From Mycobacteroides franklinii (lineage in GTDB: Bacteria; Actinomycetota; Actinomycetes; Mycobacteriales; Mycobacteriaceae), in assembly GCF_002013895.1 (NCBI RefSeq), contig NZ_MAFQ01000006.1:372001-436000 (forward strand): a stretch of DNA of 64,000 nt, written 5' to 3'. Below, one piece after another: positions 62,468-64,000 of this stretch (the first letter of the stretch is position 1; the number at the start of each line of letters is the position of its first letter). The position numbers and the translations under genes were made by a program. The notes under the pieces are model-generated. The model was given only the letters and a program-made list of their open reading frames with translations. It ran no database searches and was not told where the DNA came from.

Positions 62468-63627
62468 CGCGGAGCCCTCGGAGTACCGAGCCCGGCCGTT
62501 GCCACCATCTCTCGCATCACCTCGTTCACGCCGCCACCAAAGGTGATCACCAGGTGGCGCTTGGTTTGTGCATCAAGCCATTCCAACGTCTCCGCGGTGT
62601 TCGCGTCGGCGGGATCGCCGTAACGGCCCACCACGCCTTCACTCAGCCGACCAAGCTTCTGAATCCATTCGGTCGCAAGGATCTTCGTCGCTGCGGCATC
62701 AGCCATGCTGATGTCATCGCCCGATGAGGCCACCTGCCAGTTGAGCAACTCGTTGAGCCGCCAGACCGCCTTCATCTCGCCGAGTACCCGCCGCACGTCC
62801 TCATGCGACAGCGGTGCCACGCCGTCGGGCCCGGGCTTCGCGGCCCATTCATAGACACGGTCGTACATGCCCGCGATCCGCCCGGACGGGCCGAGTGACA
62901 CCCGCTCATGATTCAGCTGGGTGGTGATCAGCTTCCAGCCCAGGTTCTCCTCGCCCACCAGCATTTCCACCGGAACCCGAACATCGGAGTAGTAGGTGGC
63001 ATTGGTGTGGTGTGCACCATCATTGGTGATGATCGGCGTCCACGAGTAGCCCGGATCCTTGGTGTCGACAATCAGAATCGAGATGCCCTTATGTTTAGGG
63101 GCGCTTGGGTCCGTCCTGCAGGCCAGCCAGATGTACTGGGCCTGGTGCGCACCGGTGGTGAAGATCTTCTGCCCGTTGACGACGTAATGGTCGCCGTCGC
63201 GCACCGCGGTGGTACGTAGGGACGCCAGGTCGGTCCCCGCCTCCGGTTCGGTGTAACCAATGGCGAAATGGATCTCACCGGCGAGGATTCCGGGCAGAAA
63301 CTTCTTCTTCTGCTCTTCCGTCCCGTACTTCTGCAGGGTCGGACCGACGGTCTGCAGCGTCACCAGGGGCATCGGCACGTCGGCACGGATGACCTCATTC
63401 ATGAAGATCTGCTGCTCCAGCGGACCGAATCCGTGTCCGCCGTACTCCTTGGGCCAGCCGACACCGAGCCAGCCGTCCTGCCCCATCCGGCGGACCACCG
63501 CCTCGTAGGACGAGCTGTGACGGTCGACCATCATGTCGCGGGTCTCATCGGCGGTGACGAGGTTCGAGAAGTACTGTCGCAGATCGCTTTGCAACTTCGC
63601 CTGTTCCGGCGTGAGGTCAATCAGCAT
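62464..63627 (-). CDS. fadE29: Acyl-CoA dehydrogenase FadE29 (ChsE2)
   Basis: 387 residues. ACAD fold: MGQDGWLGVGWPKEYGGHG, FAIGYTEPEAGTDLASL and the flavin/substrate block QLNHERVSLGPSGR. FadE28 and FadE29 form an alpha2-beta2 heterotetramer that dehydrogenates the C3 side chain of the steroid acyl-CoA. Matches Rv3543c in position and length. ATG 63627. 9 bp downstream of fadE28. Confidence 0.95.
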   Translation of the reverse strand: MLIDLTPEQAKLQSDLRQYFSNLVTADETRDMMVDRHSSSYEAVVRRMGQDGWLGVGWPKEYGGHGFGPLEQQIFMNEVIRADVPMPLVTLQTVGPTLQKYGTEEQKKKFLPGILAGEIHFAIGYTEPEAGTDLASLRTTAVRDGDHYVVNGQKIFTTGAHQAQYIWLACRTDPSAPKHKGISILIVDTKDPGYSWTPIITNDGAHHTNATYYSDVRVPVEMLVGEENLGWKLITTQLNHERVSLGPSGRIAGMYDRVYEWAAKPGPDGVAPLSHEDVRRVLGEMKAVWRLNELLNWQVASSGDDISMADAAATKILATEWIQKLGRLSEGVVGRYGDPADANTAETLEWLDAQTKRHLVITFGGGVNEVMREMVATAGLGTPRAPR

Positions 63628-63636
63628 CGCTGGCTC

Positions 63637-64000
63637 CTAACCCTGCGCCGCGGCAAGAACATCGAGGCGCTCGGAAGACCCGCCGACCAGACGGCTCAGG
63701 TCTTTGATCGTCGAGTAGTAACGGTTCATCGGGTACGTGATGTCAACACCGAGACCACCGTGCAGGTGGTGGCAGATCTGCATCACCCGCTGAGCTTCCA
63801 AGGCCATCCAGAACGCCACAATGTCCAGGTCCTCGGTGGCGTCCAACCCCTCAGATAGGCGCCAAACAGCAGATGTGACACCGAGATTCAGCGTCCGCGA
63901 AACCACATACACATCTGCCAGCTGCTGCGAGACCGCCTGGAAGGTGGCCAGCGGCTTGCCGAACTGCACCCTGTTGGACACATGATCTGCCGTCAGGCGC
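63637..64000 (-). CDS. fadE28: Acyl-CoA dehydrogenase FadE28 (ChsE1), 5' end beyond the window
   Basis: Only the C-terminal 120 residues are present, continuing to the right edge as LTADHVSNRVQFGKPLATFQ. Typical ACAD C-terminal half: RVQFGKPLATFQAVSQQLAD, QICHHLHGGLGVDITYPMNRYY. Partner of FadE29 in the side-chain dehydrogenase. Position corresponds to Rv3544c; cyp125 would be expected next, outside the window. Confidence 0.93.
   Translation of the reverse strand, partial: RLTADHVSNRVQFGKPLATFQAVSQQLADVYVVSRTLNLGVTSAVWRLSEGLDATEDLDIVAFWMALEAQRVMQICHHLHGGLGVDITYPMNRYYSTIKDLSRLVGGSSERLDVLAAAQG

Overview
The window comes from a mycobacterium. Evidence: a PE5/EsxG/EsxH set and a PPE-PPW protein, the hsa/kstD and igr-type cholesterol genes, a solo groEL2 with CIRCE operators, an MspA-type porin, high G+C codon use, many GTG starts with 4-nt ATGA/GTGA overlaps, and several apparently leaderless promoters. 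Three gene sets that are far apart in M. tuberculosis (Rv0096-Rv0101, Rv0435c-Rv0440, Rv3534c-Rv3544c) lie within 64 kb here. A rapid-growing Mycobacteroides (M. abscessus-chelonae lineage) is my inference, not a demonstrated identity.

Layout. (1) 1-12.2 kb: a minus-strand operon reads isonitrile-forming Fe(II) oxygenase, FcoT-like protein, FadD10 ligase, ACP, one-module C-A-T-R NRPS, then PE5, EsxG, EsxH and a CxxC heavy-metal chaperone. A plus-strand methyltransferase, a PPE1-like protein and an edge-truncated flavoprotein follow. It looks like an isonitrile-lipopeptide (metallophore) locus fused to an ESX-3-type substrate set. (2) 12.4-19.1 kb: a seven-gene MoxR/DUF58/VWA operon, then a Pro-rich membrane protein on the other strand. 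(3) 20.3-24 kb: bidirectional terminator, groEL2, two CIRCE elements, and a divergent two-gene unit of a membrane protein and a possible alpha/alpha-toroid enzyme. (4) 24-33.7 kb: FAD monooxygenase, lipoprotein, TetR with a perfect operator and its SDR target, SF2 helicase, cupin, a second SDR, MspA-type porin with a coupled exported partner, VOC and HAD proteins.

(5) 33.9-39 kb: moeA2, psd, pssA and a two-domain Cdc48-like ATPase. (6) 39-45.2 kb: a complete Mrp/Mnh cation/proton antiporter operon with mnhA and mnhB fused. (7) 45.2-50.6 kb: two large EspI-like MinD/ParA ATPases with disordered Pro-rich N-termini and a small ORF between them. (8) 51.2-64 kb: cholesterol catabolism. hsaE/hsaG/hsaF (ring remnants) and an extra KstD-like flavoprotein diverge from kstD-chsH3 across a KstR-type operator and a second palindrome. 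A membrane protein and an Ami1-type amidase follow. Then comes the side-chain operon fadE28-fadE29-chsH2-chsH1-ltp2, cut by the right edge.

I saw no rRNA, tRNA, CRISPR array, transposase or phage gene. Protein-family assignments rest on recognised motifs and remembered relatives; no database search was run.
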